A stretch of DNA of 49,186 nucleotides, taken from contig CAIJXH010000017.1 in the NCBI GenBank assembly GCA_903824595.1, positions 1 to 49,186 on the forward strand, in the 5' to 3' direction. Of this stretch, positions 1 to 8,937 are shown in pieces (within the stretch, counting starts at the first letter, position 1; the number at the start of each line of letters is the position of its first letter). Position numbers and translations under genes: made by a program. This DNA is from an uncultured bacterium (GTDB taxonomy: Bacteria > Patescibacteriota > Minisyncoccia > Phycocordibacterales > UBA2100). The notes under the pieces were generated by a model, which saw only the letters and a program-made list of their open reading frames with translations, did not search any database and had not been told where the DNA came from.

Positions 1-927
1 TATTACGTCACCAAACAGGTGGCTGCTGCAAATGGGCATATGACATATACACCATATGTCCCAGGATCATACGCGTTTACCTTGACGTGTAGTTCTGGGG
101 GTAAAGACGGTTCGCCCACTGCACAGAATCAGGTAACCGTGGATGTCAACAATGGTACGACCCAGCAGGTGTTTCAGACAATCTCCACATCCAAGGCTTC
201 CTACGTTCAAGGTGAACCAATCGCCGTTACGTGGAGAGGATTTGAGAAATCTCACTCGAATGATTCCATTGCTCTTGTGATCGATGGTAAGGCATGGTCT
301 GATTACACTGGTCCTACTGCGAATATGTGGTTCTATACCAAGGATGTGGATAATGGTAGTGGCACCGTCGTAGCTCCATCGCCCGGTACATACGAAGTCG
401 TGTACTTCACCAGAGATGGTTCGTCGGAAGTAGTTCGAAGTTCTCCCATTACGGTTACTGCTGCACCGGTGATTCCTCCGACCATCTCCACCGCCAAAAC
501 CTCTTATGTCCAAGGTGAACCAATCGCCGTTACCATCTCAAATCCCAATCAATCGCTCTACAACGATTGGATCGCGTTCTACGATCCAAACGAAAAAAAC
601 AATGGTGATTACAGTATCAATACGTGGAAAGGCGATTGGGTAACCACCAACGGCACCAAGGTATACAACACGGGATCCGTTGCCTCAAGTGTTACCCTCC
701 AAAGCACGTCTCTCGCTCCTGGTGCCTACCAAATCCGTCTTGTTGATTGCAATTCCAAAGCAACGGTCGCTACGGCATCGGTGACGATTGCGGCGCCTGT
801 TTCTGCAGCCAGTGCGGGGAGTAATCTCGCGGCTGTTGGTGGTTCTGTCGATCTTGCACGTATTCAGTCGACACTCAAATCGTTGCAAGCCGCTCTTGAA
901 GCTATTGCTGCACAAAGAGGACAGTAA
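1..927 (+). CDS. Surface/secreted protein with repeated Ig-like modules, 5'-truncated by window edge
   Basis: Frame open from base 1 (YYVTKQVAAANGH...). Two similar modules: ISTSKASYVQGEPIAVTW and ISTAKTSYVQGEPIAVTI. Confidence 0.7.
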   Translation, partial: YYVTKQVAAANGHMTYTPYVPGSYAFTLTCSSGGKDGSPTAQNQVTVDVNNGTTQQVFQTISTSKASYVQGEPIAVTWRGFEKSHSNDSIALVIDGKAWSDYTGPTANMWFYTKDVDNGSGTVVAPSPGTYEVVYFTRDGSSEVVRSSPITVTAAPVIPPTISTAKTSYVQGEPIAVTISNPNQSLYNDWIAFYDPNEKNNGDYSINTWKGDWVTTNGTKVYNTGSVASSVTLQSTSLAPGAYQIRLVDCNSKATVATASVTIAAPVSAASAGSNLAAVGGSVDLARIQSTLKSLQAALEAIAAQRGQ

Positions 928-950
928 ATGCAGGGTGAGTATGTATGGAG

Positions 951-981
951 AGGCGATGACCGTTGCGTGTCATCGCCTTTC
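951..981. terminator. Putative bidirectional terminator between convergent genes
   Basis: AGGCGATGAC-CGTTGCGT-GTCATCGCCT, 10-bp perfect stem between convergent CDS ends. Confidence 0.6.
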
Positions 982-986
982 TCAAT

Positions 987-1970
987 TTAGATTTTCACAC
1001 ACGCGATGGTGTTGGCGATTGCCATTGCGTTGGCTGGAGCGACGCGAGTTATGTGTGGTGCGGCGTCGACGGCGGCGGTGGCGATGATGGGAAGCCCTGC
1101 TTCAGCGGCTTCAAGGAGAACGTAGGGCGCACCTTCTTTGAGAGAGGGGAGAAGAAATATATCGAACGCCTTCAGGTATGTGGCGGCATCGGGGACGAAA
1201 CCAAGGAAGTGGACGCGATCGGCGACGCCGCACTCCTTTGCTTTGCATTGGAGCGCGACTCTTTCTTCTCCGTCACCCATGATGAAATACTCGACGCACG
1301 TGCCGCGTTCTTTGAGAATCGCGACTGCCTCAATCGCGTAGCGGATGCCTTTGTTGGGCGTGAGTTCGGCGATGGTGATGATGCGTGGCGCCGATGTGTT
1401 GAGAGAAAGTATGAAAGATGATTTTTCTCGTGTGAGGAATGCTGGGGGTTCAATCGCAAGGGGAATGTAGCGCGCCCTTCGTCCGACAAGCCACATCTTC
1501 TTGCCGATCTCCTCGTCCTTTTTTGAAATGACGATCACTTCATGCGCGAGGAGCGCTGTTGCCCAGCTGATCGCGTAGATTGCGCATCGGGTGAATGCGC
1601 TACGCGGCTCTTTGAACGGCCATCCGTGTGCGGTGAACACGATCTTTTTGACGCCACACATACGTCCTGCGAGTGCGCCAAGCGCGGCAGCTTTGGAGCT
1701 GTTGAGATGCAGTACGTCTGGCCTTATCGTACGGATGCAGCGCACTATTTCTAAAAAACTCTTTATGTCGGACAGAGTGGATACATCGCGCACCAGCGAG
1801 GGAATAGCGTACGTTTCGATTCCGTCTTTGGCGAGCATCTCCGAAAGTCGCCCTGCAGTACCGTAAGCAACGACGGGCACCACTCCTTCAGGGGCACGGG
1901 TCGTCATGTCCCATACATAGCGTTGCGCACCGCCCCACGTGGCTTTGGTGATGAGGTATAGAATCTTCAT
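987..1970 (-). CDS. Glycosyltransferase family 4 protein
   Basis: MKILYLITKATWGGAQRYVWDM...; C-terminal FLLPSLKEGAPYVLLEAAEAGLPIIAT typical of GT4. ORF track start is upstream; ATG at 1970 preferred. Confidence 0.85.
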   Translation of the reverse strand: MKILYLITKATWGGAQRYVWDMTTRAPEGVVPVVAYGTAGRLSEMLAKDGIETYAIPSLVRDVSTLSDIKSFLEIVRCIRTIRPDVLHLNSSKAAALGALAGRMCGVKKIVFTAHGWPFKEPRSAFTRCAIYAISWATALLAHEVIVISKKDEEIGKKMWLVGRRARYIPLAIEPPAFLTREKSSFILSLNTSAPRIITIAELTPNKGIRYAIEAVAILKERGTCVEYFIMGDGEERVALQCKAKECGVADRVHFLGFVPDAATYLKAFDIFLLPSLKEGAPYVLLEAAEAGLPIIATAAVDAAPHITRVAPANAMAIANTIACVKI

Positions 1971-2012
1971 GCTTGTGGCTGATCGTGTTTTGTGGCACGA
2001 TTGCCTCATTGT

Positions 2013-3374
2013 ATGACGCTTGTTCCTCAGAGGGAATACCTTGTTCTCTTGATTGGTGATGCGTGTGTGTTTGTGGCGACGCTGTGGATTGCGCTTGCAC
2101 TCCGTGCGTTTACGTTTCCTGCGTGGGATGTGTTCGTGCGGCACCTTGTTCCGTTCTCAATACTGTTCATTGCGTGGGCGCTTGTGTTTTTTGTCGCGGG
2201 ATTGTATGGGAGACACACGCGGTTGTTTCGGAGTGCGCTGCCGTCAAAGATTCTCTATGCGCTTTTGTGCAATATCTTGCTCGCGGCACTCTTTTTCTTT
2301 TTCGTTCCCGTGGGGCTTGCGCCGAAAACAATTCTCGTACTGTATTTGTGCGTCGCGTTTCCGTTGATTTATGTATGGCGAGTTATTGTGTTTACTCGAT
2401 TGCCGCGCTCATTCTCTGGCAAGAAACTTCGCGGAATTCTCATTGCATCTGGTCCCGATGCACGAGAGCTCTCTGAAGAAGTGGCGAGCGACGCACGGTA
2501 TCCATTCGCGTTTGAATATGTGATAGACACGGCGCATACGCCTTCGCATGAAATCATCGAACGTTCGTGTCGTCTTGCGCAGGAAGATGATATGACGTTT
2601 CTTGTGGTTGATTTTTCTGATAAAGCGTTTGTTGCGGCGCAGCCGATTATTTACGATGCGGCATTTCGCAAGCGCAGGTTTGCGATCATTGATATCGTGG
2701 AGTTGTACCAAGAAGTGTTTGAGCGTGTGCCGCTCTCACTCGTCCAATATGAATGGATTCTGTCGCGCGTATCATCTTCTCGCGTGTATGGAGCGCTCAA
2801 GCGCGTTATAGACGTCGTGGGCGCCTTGCTTATTGGCGCGTGTTCTTTGCCCCTGTATCCATTGGTTATGCTTTTCATTTGGGTCGATGATCGCGGCGAG
2901 TATTTCATCGTGCAAAAGCGCGTTGGTCGCTACGAACGTCCGATGAGTATTGTGAAATTCCGTACCATGACAGGTAATGATATGGGCAATTATGGCGCGG
3001 ACGGAAAATCAAAATTGCGTGTGACGCGCGTGGGCAAATGGCTACGCATGCTTCGCATCGACGAATTGCCACAGGTGTGGAACGTGCTCAAGGGAGATTT
3101 GTCGCTGGTCGGACCTCGACCTGAATTGCCGTCGCTCGCGCGCGAATATAGTGCTCATATCCCTTACTACAACGCGCGATATCTCATTACGCCCGGGCTT
3201 ATGGGGTGGGCGCAGCTCAAGCACGACCGAGATCCGCATCACGGCACTGATATTGTTGAAACGAGGAACAAGCTCGCGCACGATCTCTTCTATCTTCGTC
3301 ATCGCTCGCTTCTTCTTGATGTGTATATTATCCTTCAAACAATCCGTGTTGTCCTTTCGGCGCGCGGATCGTGA
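2013..3374 (+). CDS. Polyprenyl-phosphate sugar phosphotransferase (exopolysaccharide initiating transferase)
   Basis: N-terminal TM segments; KRVIDVVGALLIGACSLPLYPLVMLFIWVDD, KFRTMT, RIDELPQVWNVLKGDLSLVGPRPELP. Confidence 0.9.
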   Translation: MTLVPQREYLVLLIGDACVFVATLWIALALRAFTFPAWDVFVRHLVPFSILFIAWALVFFVAGLYGRHTRLFRSALPSKILYALLCNILLAALFFFFVPVGLAPKTILVLYLCVAFPLIYVWRVIVFTRLPRSFSGKKLRGILIASGPDARELSEEVASDARYPFAFEYVIDTAHTPSHEIIERSCRLAQEDDMTFLVVDFSDKAFVAAQPIIYDAAFRKRRFAIIDIVELYQEVFERVPLSLVQYEWILSRVSSSRVYGALKRVIDVVGALLIGACSLPLYPLVMLFIWVDDRGEYFIVQKRVGRYERPMSIVKFRTMTGNDMGNYGADGKSKLRVTRVGKWLRMLRIDELPQVWNVLKGDLSLVGPRPELPSLAREYSAHIPYYNARYLITPGLMGWAQLKHDRDPHHGTDIVETRNKLAHDLFYLRHRSLLLDVYIILQTIRVVLSARGS

Positions 3375-3477
3375 TGTTACGAGCATAGACGACACTTCTT
3401 GAATTCTTCGGTCTCTCGTTCTCCAAAATCCCCACATCCGCCAATGGGGGCGGTAGAAATGCGATATACTAATCAGC

Positions 3478-3639
3478 ATGCAATGGCTTGTCACTGGTCT
3501 GTTTGCGATACCGATCTCCATCGGCGTGTTCGCGGGAGCGATGCCGCTGCTGTATCATGCTGTGCTACAAGGTAGCAACAGTCAGCAAGTCGCGGCGGCT
3601 TCGGAATTCAAAAATCCTGCGGGGGGGGGCGACTCATAG
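3478..3639 (+). CDS. Short signal-anchor ORF, likely the N-terminus of the downstream surface protein, separated by a frameshift at G9
   Basis: MQWLVTGLFAIPISIGVFAGAMPLLYHAVLQGSNSQQVAAASEFKNPAGGGDS*; stop lies just past the G9 tract at 3621-3629. Confidence 0.6.
   Translation: MQWLVTGLFAIPISIGVFAGAMPLLYHAVLQGSNSQQVAAASEFKNPAGGGDS
3621..3629. repeat. Poly(G)9 homopolymer tract at reading-frame junction
   Basis: ctgc ggggggggg cgactcatag. Confidence 0.95.
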
Positions 3640-5657
3640 CATCTTCGTCTCCTGAAAAGAAATCACTCGCATTCACTTCGGCAACGACAACTCCCAAAAG
3701 CGGAGGACAGACCATTATCAACCAGTATCCCGTCATCGAACGCGTGGAACACCTCAACACCATCACCACGCAAAGCGGCGTTACGCCATCCGACCTCAAC
3801 GCGCTTGAGAACAAGATGCGCTCGCTCATCTCTCTCCAATCCTCCCAACAAGGTGCGCAGACCGCCGCCGTCTCTCAAATGGTCTCCCAATCCCAGAGAA
3901 TAGACAACTTGAGCAATACCACTATCCAAAATCCCACAATCACCGGCGGCTCCATCACGGCCGCTTCTATCGCGGGCACCATCGTCAATGCGATCAACAC
4001 CGACGCCGCGACCATCGACAATCTCACGTCCAACACCGTCACCGCCAGCAATGGCACCTTCACCTACGCCACGACCACGAATCTCGTCGCAACGAATGCA
4101 ACGACCACCAACCTCTCTGCGGTATACGCGTCTTCCGTCCTCTCCACAATCGGCACCCTGAATCTCACCAACGCACTCACACCAGGGAACGGCGGCACCG
4201 GCACCTCGACCCCCGCCTCCCTCGGCAACCTCCTCTCCTGGAACGGCACCACCTACCAAGGCGTCGCCACCTCCTCACTCTTCAACACCGCCAACACCAG
4301 CGTCTCCGGCCTCCTCTCTGCCACCGACTGGAACACCTTCAATGGGAAGCAAGCTGCCGGCTCCTACCTCACCGCTCTCACCGGCGATATCACTGCGACC
4401 GGACCTGGATCAGCGGTAGCAACCTTGGCGATGAACGTCTCCCACTGGTGGACTGCTCTGCAAAACTTCGGCAACGCCAGCACCTCCATGCTCACTGCCA
4501 CCAGTACCGTGTGGTTCACGTCGCTCGCCACTCCCACCGGCACCTTTTTGGCGGTAGATACTACAGGGAAGGTGATCGCGACCACCACGCCCGCCAACTA
4601 CTTCACCAATAGCGGCTCCAACACCTACCTCTCTACTGGCATCAATCTCCTCGTCGGCACCACCACGTCGCTCGCTCCCTTAACGATCTTCAAGACAGCC
4701 GCCTCCGCGCAAGAGCGCATCTCGTACGATGCCACCCGCTATGCCGAGCTCTATACCGACGCCTCCGGCGCGCTCAATCTCAGCGCGACCGGTGCCATCC
4801 TCAACATGCTCAACGGCAACATGTATCTCTGCGACGGCGGCGCGTGCCCGACCACGCCCGTGCAGGGCTACCCGACGTTCGCGAGCCAGGGCAATCTCGT
4901 CTTGGGCAATGCGCTCTATACAAATGCAGTAAATCCGGCTACCTGTCCCTCTGGCATGATTCCCGTACCCGCCTCGCCCGCAAATGGTCAGCAGGGATTC
5001 TGCGTGGACAAATACGAAGCGCAATCATCAAGCGGCAATGAGGTATCGGTGCAAGGCGGCTCGCCGTGGGTATCCATCGCGCAGACCAGCGCGAGAGCCG
5101 AATGCAAGCGCGCCGGCAAGCACCTCATCACGGAGAAAGAGTGGCAGGCGATTGCAAATGATGTCGAGAATGTCGGGTTCAACTGGAACGGCGGTGTCGT
5201 CGGCACCAACCAAATGAGCGACGGTCATTCCGACAACAGCCCCTCATCCGCGCTCGCGACCGCCGCCGACTCCTCGCCCTGCTCTGACACCGGCCAGACC
5301 TGCGACCTTAGTACATGGAACAGCCAACGTCGCGTGTACAAATTATCAAATGGGCAATACATCTGGGACTTCGGCGGCAATGTCTGGGAATGGGTGGATC
5401 AGACGGTTACCAATGACTATCCAATCGTCAACAGCGCGGCGGCTGGATGGCAGGCATGCTCCACAAGCGGCGACGGCGTCTGCGGCAACACGCGCACCAC
5501 CAACGACCAATGGTACCGAGGCGGTTTTGCCACCATTGCGGGCTTCATCCGCGGCGGCAATTGGAACGATGGCGCGATCGATGGTGCGTTCGCGCTGGGT
5601 CTGAACAATTCGCCGTCCGCTGTGGGCACGTCCCTTGGGTTTCGGTGCTCTCGTTGA
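3630..5657 (+). CDS. Large surface protein with C-terminal FGE-sulfatase/C-type-lectin-like domain (putative DGR target)
   Basis: Frame open from the G-tract but no ATG/GTG/TTG until GTG 3744. C-terminal GFCVDKYEAQ...GGNVWEWVDQ...FIRGGNWNDGAIDGAFALGLNNSPSAVGTSLGFRCSR. Confidence 0.75.
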   Translation, partial: RLIASSSPEKKSLAFTSATTTPKSGGQTIINQYPVIERVEHLNTITTQSGVTPSDLNALENKMRSLISLQSSQQGAQTAAVSQMVSQSQRIDNLSNTTIQNPTITGGSITAASIAGTIVNAINTDAATIDNLTSNTVTASNGTFTYATTTNLVATNATTTNLSAVYASSVLSTIGTLNLTNALTPGNGGTGTSTPASLGNLLSWNGTTYQGVATSSLFNTANTSVSGLLSATDWNTFNGKQAAGSYLTALTGDITATGPGSAVATLAMNVSHWWTALQNFGNASTSMLTATSTVWFTSLATPTGTFLAVDTTGKVIATTTPANYFTNSGSNTYLSTGINLLVGTTTSLAPLTIFKTAASAQERISYDATRYAELYTDASGALNLSATGAILNMLNGNMYLCDGGACPTTPVQGYPTFASQGNLVLGNALYTNAVNPATCPSGMIPVPASPANGQQGFCVDKYEAQSSSGNEVSVQGGSPWVSIAQTSARAECKRAGKHLITEKEWQAIANDVENVGFNWNGGVVGTNQMSDGHSDNSPSSALATAADSSPCSDTGQTCDLSTWNSQRRVYKLSNGQYIWDFGGNVWEWVDQTVTNDYPIVNSAAAGWQACSTSGDGVCGNTRTTNDQWYRGGFATIAGFIRGGNWNDGAIDGAFALGLNNSPSAVGTSLGFRCSR
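5551..5657 (+). other. Putative DGR variable region (VR)
   Basis: RGGNWN..GA..GAFAL.LNNSPS....LGFRC layout; candidate variable codons (AAT AAC GAT ATC GAT GGT TTC GGT AAC AAT TCC GCT GGC TCC) all end in T/C, as expected from AAY template codons. Confidence 0.7.
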
Positions 5658-5730
5658 AGGGGTTACTCTACAATCTTGAATCTATCAATCTATAATCTTG
5701 CATTTTGTATCTTCTTCAATCTCTTCCGCT

Positions 5731-5916
5731 ATGTTGCACGACCTCCAAATCTTCCAGAAATCGTATACATTCCTCTTCTGGATAAAACAGGTTACGCAAA
5801 AATTCGCCAAGGCGCACAAGTACGCGCTCGCCACGCGGATTCTTTCTGTCTTCGGCGATCTATGGAAAGTCGGCTCGGGCTTCCGCCCGGTAGCATTGCG
5901 TGAATATTTGACGTGA
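5731..5916 (+). pseudogene. Truncated Avd-like / four-helix-bundle (S23-like) protein
   Basis: MLHDLQIFQKSYTFLFWIKQVTQKFAKAHKYALATRI resembles the N-terminus of Avd-like proteins, then non-family sequence and stop at 61 aa. Confidence 0.6.
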
Positions 5917-5930
5917 TATAATCGGATGGT

Positions 5931-6296
5931 ATGAAAGAGAAAAGCAAACAGAAAACGGAGGTGCAGGAGTTGTTTGAGTTTATCCGCGAGCACATGCCGC
6001 TGAAAAGCGAGGTGGCGATGAAAGACGATCTTGCACGATTTGCTACGAAAGATGATCTTGTCGCCATAAAAAGCGATATTGTTGCCATGAAAAGCGATAT
6101 TGTTGCCATGAAAAGCGATCTCACTGAACAAATAGAGGACGTCAAACGATTTGTTACTGACAAACTCGAGCAGAACAAAGAAGAGATCATTGACCGTCTC
6201 ACACCGACCGAAAAAGCGGTAGACAAGGATGTCGTCATGGTCTTGGATCACGAACGCCGCATCCGCATTATCGAAAAACAGTATGCGCGGGCCTAA
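5931..6296 (+). CDS. Coiled-coil hypothetical protein
   Basis: KDDL...KSDIVAMKSDIVAMKSDL heptad-type sequence. Confidence 0.7.
   Translation: MKEKSKQKTEVQELFEFIREHMPLKSEVAMKDDLARFATKDDLVAIKSDIVAMKSDIVAMKSDLTEQIEDVKRFVTDKLEQNKEEIIDRLTPTEKAVDKDVVMVLDHERRIRIIEKQYARA
6063..6125 (+). repeat. Tandem 21-bp repeat, three units, encoding heptads
   Basis: gccataaaaagcgatattgtt / gccatgaaaagcgatattgtt / gccatgaaaagcgatctcact. Confidence 0.9.
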
Positions 6297-6308
6297 TCAT
6301 ATTGAACT

Positions 6309-7115
6309 ATGAAGAGCGAACTTATTAAACGAGCCGTTCACTTCCTCGCCTACAACAACGCGACGGTCGTCGCGCTGGGATTGGTGCTCATCGGCGGGTC
6401 GGCGTTTGCCGCGACGACTGCGTTTACGCCGGAGAACATTCCGCCGGTACCGTCCGTTTTCTCTGCGATTGCTTCCGCGTCGGAGCCGATGGACGCGAGC
6501 ATCCTACTTTCCGCCGACCTTGCCGCGTTTGATTTCGGGACGAAGATCACCGGCGTTTCGGAAACCGACGCGCAGTATGTCGTGAATTATTCTTTGCAAA
6601 CGCTCGCACCAGAAGATGGTGCATGGCGAGGAAGTGAGCGCGATGGCAGTTTCTCCGTCGGGAAAGACGCACTCGGCGATGGTGGGCTTGCTGGATACGC
6701 GCGAGAGAAACTACTGGACATCGAAAACGGCGAGCGTGCATACCTCGCGAGAGCGAAAGAAGCGGAGCAGAAGATCGCCGACGAGCGATCATCTCGTCCG
6801 GCAAATGCTTTCGCTGGTCTCGTCGGACTTTCGCTTGATCAGATTCCCGAGCCGGTCGTCGTGAAGCCCATGCCGGAGCCGGTGCCCGATGTCGCGCTTC
6901 CAATCTCCGCGCCTTCGGTTGTCATGCCAGAGTCGACTTCCGAGTCCGTTTCTGTCGAAACGACGCCCTCCGCGCTTTCGTCTACAGAAGGCGCCGCGAC
7001 GACCACACAGGATATTATTTCTGTCGCGACAACCTCGCCTTCCGATTCAGAAACTGGTTCGTCAGATGCTACGAGTTCGACTCCGCCCGAAGGCGCGACA
7101 TCCGTCACGCTGTAA
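6309..7115 (+). CDS. Hypothetical membrane-anchored/secreted protein with Pro/Ser/Thr-rich tail
   Basis: N-terminal hydrophobic segment VVALGLVLIGGSAFAATTAF, low-complexity C-terminus. Confidence 0.65.
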   Translation: MKSELIKRAVHFLAYNNATVVALGLVLIGGSAFAATTAFTPENIPPVPSVFSAIASASEPMDASILLSADLAAFDFGTKITGVSETDAQYVVNYSLQTLAPEDGAWRGSERDGSFSVGKDALGDGGLAGYAREKLLDIENGERAYLARAKEAEQKIADERSSRPANAFAGLVGLSLDQIPEPVVVKPMPEPVPDVALPISAPSVVMPESTSESVSVETTPSALSSTEGAATTTQDIISVATTSPSDSETGSSDATSSTPPEGATSVTL

Positions 7116-7165
7116 AAGAAAAACAACGCCTCGCACGTTTTCACTCCACGGGGTAGTATAGGAAG

Positions 7166-8074
7166 ATGAAGAAAGTCGTAGTAACCGGTGGGGCGGGATT
7201 TGTCGGGAGTAACTTGGTGCGCGAGCTTCTTGCGCAGGGATGGGATGTGCGCAGCGTCGACAACTATTCGGCGGGGAAAATTCCGAGTCGTTTTTTCGAC
7301 GGCGCAACCTACATCGAGGCCGATATACGCGCGACAAAAGACATTGAAAAGGTGTGTATCGGAGCCGACGTGGTGTTTCATACGGCCGCCAAGCCGCGCG
7401 TTCAGTTCTCGATAGACGAGCCGCTCGACACGACCGACAACAACATCACGGGTACCGTGTCGGTGTTGAAGGCTGCAACGGATGCGGGTGTGTCTCGCGT
7501 CGTGTATTCAAGTTCGGGTTCGGCATACGGCGCACAGGAAACGTTGCCGCTCACCGAAGACATGCCTGCCGCGCCGGTACATCCGTATGGTGTGCAAAAG
7601 TACGCCGCGGAACTGTTTGTGAGCATGTGGCCGTCTATCTACAAGCTCGAAACGGTCTCGCTTCGCTATTTCAATATCTATGGTCCTGGCCTTGATCCAA
7701 GCGGTGCATACGCGCTCGCCATCGGACGATTCATCACTGCGCGCAAAGAAGGAAAACCAATCACTATCTATGGCGACGGTACGATCACGCGCGATTTTAC
7801 TCATGTGCGTGACGTGGTGCGTGCCAATATCTTGGCAGCGGAGAGTGGGAAAGTAGGAAAGGGTGAAGTGATCAATATTGGTGCCGGGCGCAACGTTACG
7901 ATACAGAAACTTGCCGAAATGTTTGGAGGCGAGATCGTCTATGGGGCGCCGCGCATTGAAGCACATGATTCACTTGCTAATAATCAAAAGGCTAAAGAGC
8001 TCCTCGGATGGGAGCCGAAAGAAAATCTGGAAGATGGTATCGCAGAATTAAAACAATTATTTGGCATCGCATGA
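7166..8074 (+). CDS. NAD-dependent epimerase/dehydratase (UDP-glucose 4-epimerase-like)
   Basis: VTGGAGFVGSNLVREL, YGVQKYAAE, RYFNIYGPG. Confidence 0.9.
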   Translation: MKKVVVTGGAGFVGSNLVRELLAQGWDVRSVDNYSAGKIPSRFFDGATYIEADIRATKDIEKVCIGADVVFHTAAKPRVQFSIDEPLDTTDNNITGTVSVLKAATDAGVSRVVYSSSGSAYGAQETLPLTEDMPAAPVHPYGVQKYAAELFVSMWPSIYKLETVSLRYFNIYGPGLDPSGAYALAIGRFITARKEGKPITIYGDGTITRDFTHVRDVVRANILAAESGKVGKGEVINIGAGRNVTIQKLAEMFGGEIVYGAPRIEAHDSLANNQKAKELLGWEPKENLEDGIAELKQLFGIA

Positions 8075-8874
8075 TACTCGACGGCAAAGCCATAGCTGAA
8101 GACATGTATGTGGATCTCGCTCCGTGCTATGCGATGCTCGGTACATGTGTGCGGTTGGGGATTGTCGTTGTGGGGAATGATCCCGTGATTGAGTCTTTTG
8201 TGCGGATAAAATCGCGGAGCGCGGCGCGTCTCGGAGTTGATGTGGTACGCGTGAATTTGTCTGACAAGGTGCAGACGACGGAAGTGATTGCGGAAATTGA
8301 AACGTTGTCGCGTGTGGCGAACGGTATCATTGTGCAATTGCCGCTTCCTGTACCTATTGATACCAACGCGGTGCTTTCAGCGATTCCGCCAGAGAAGGAT
8401 GTAGATGCGATCAATCCACGTATAGCTGATGAAGATAGACGGGTACGTGCGCCTGTCGCGCTCGCCGTTGTCGAGTTGCTTGCACGGGGAAGTGTCGATC
8501 CGCGCGACAAACGAGTCATCGTTGCTGGTTCGGGGCGCCTCGTGGGCGCGCCTGCCGCGTCCTTGCTCGCGAGTCTCGGCGCCCGCGTATCGTTTTTCAC
8601 GCGTACTGAAGGATCGATCGATGATCTCAAGAATGCCGATATTATTGTCCTTGGCATGGGTGATCCGGCTTTTATAAAACCAGAACATCTCAAGGAGGGT
8701 GTTGCGCTTATAGATGCGGCAACGAGCGAACAGGCGGGCAAGGTTGTTGGTGACGCCGATCCTGCGTGTGCTTCAAAAACATCTCTTTTTACGCCCGTTC
8801 CCGGCGGCGTGGGACCGGTGGCGGTGGCGATGATATTCAAGAATTTGCTTGTGTTGGCGCAATGCGCATCATAA
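8071..8874 (+). CDS. folD: Bifunctional methylenetetrahydrofolate dehydrogenase/cyclohydrolase
   Basis: GIIVQLPLP, PPEKDVDAINP, VIVAGSGRLVGAP, PVPGGVGPVAVAMIFKN; ATGA overlap with upstream stop. Confidence 0.9.
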   Translation: MILDGKAIAEDMYVDLAPCYAMLGTCVRLGIVVVGNDPVIESFVRIKSRSAARLGVDVVRVNLSDKVQTTEVIAEIETLSRVANGIIVQLPLPVPIDTNAVLSAIPPEKDVDAINPRIADEDRRVRAPVALAVVELLARGSVDPRDKRVIVAGSGRLVGAPAASLLASLGARVSFFTRTEGSIDDLKNADIIVLGMGDPAFIKPEHLKEGVALIDAATSEQAGKVVGDADPACASKTSLFTPVPGGVGPVAVAMIFKNLLVLAQCAS

Positions 8875-8937
8875 CCTTCAAAAGGTGAACATGTGTCATG
8901 TGTTGCAAAAATCTCCATTTTAGGTACTCTTCTGCCC

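Noticed and set aside
3663-4259. Long minus-strand ORF opposite the surface protein
   Set aside because: Low-complexity Gly/Glu/Arg-rich translation antisense to a Thr/Asn-rich gene, no recognisable domain
5840-5916. Template repeat (TR) of the DGR
   Set aside because: Only ~20 nt weakly resembles the VR 3' end and mismatches are not A-specific; not sufficient to call a TR
8880-8930. gaacatgtgtcatgtg as a copy of the GTCGAACATGT repeat
   Set aside because: Only a short core matches and the surrounding sequence differs; likely coincidence
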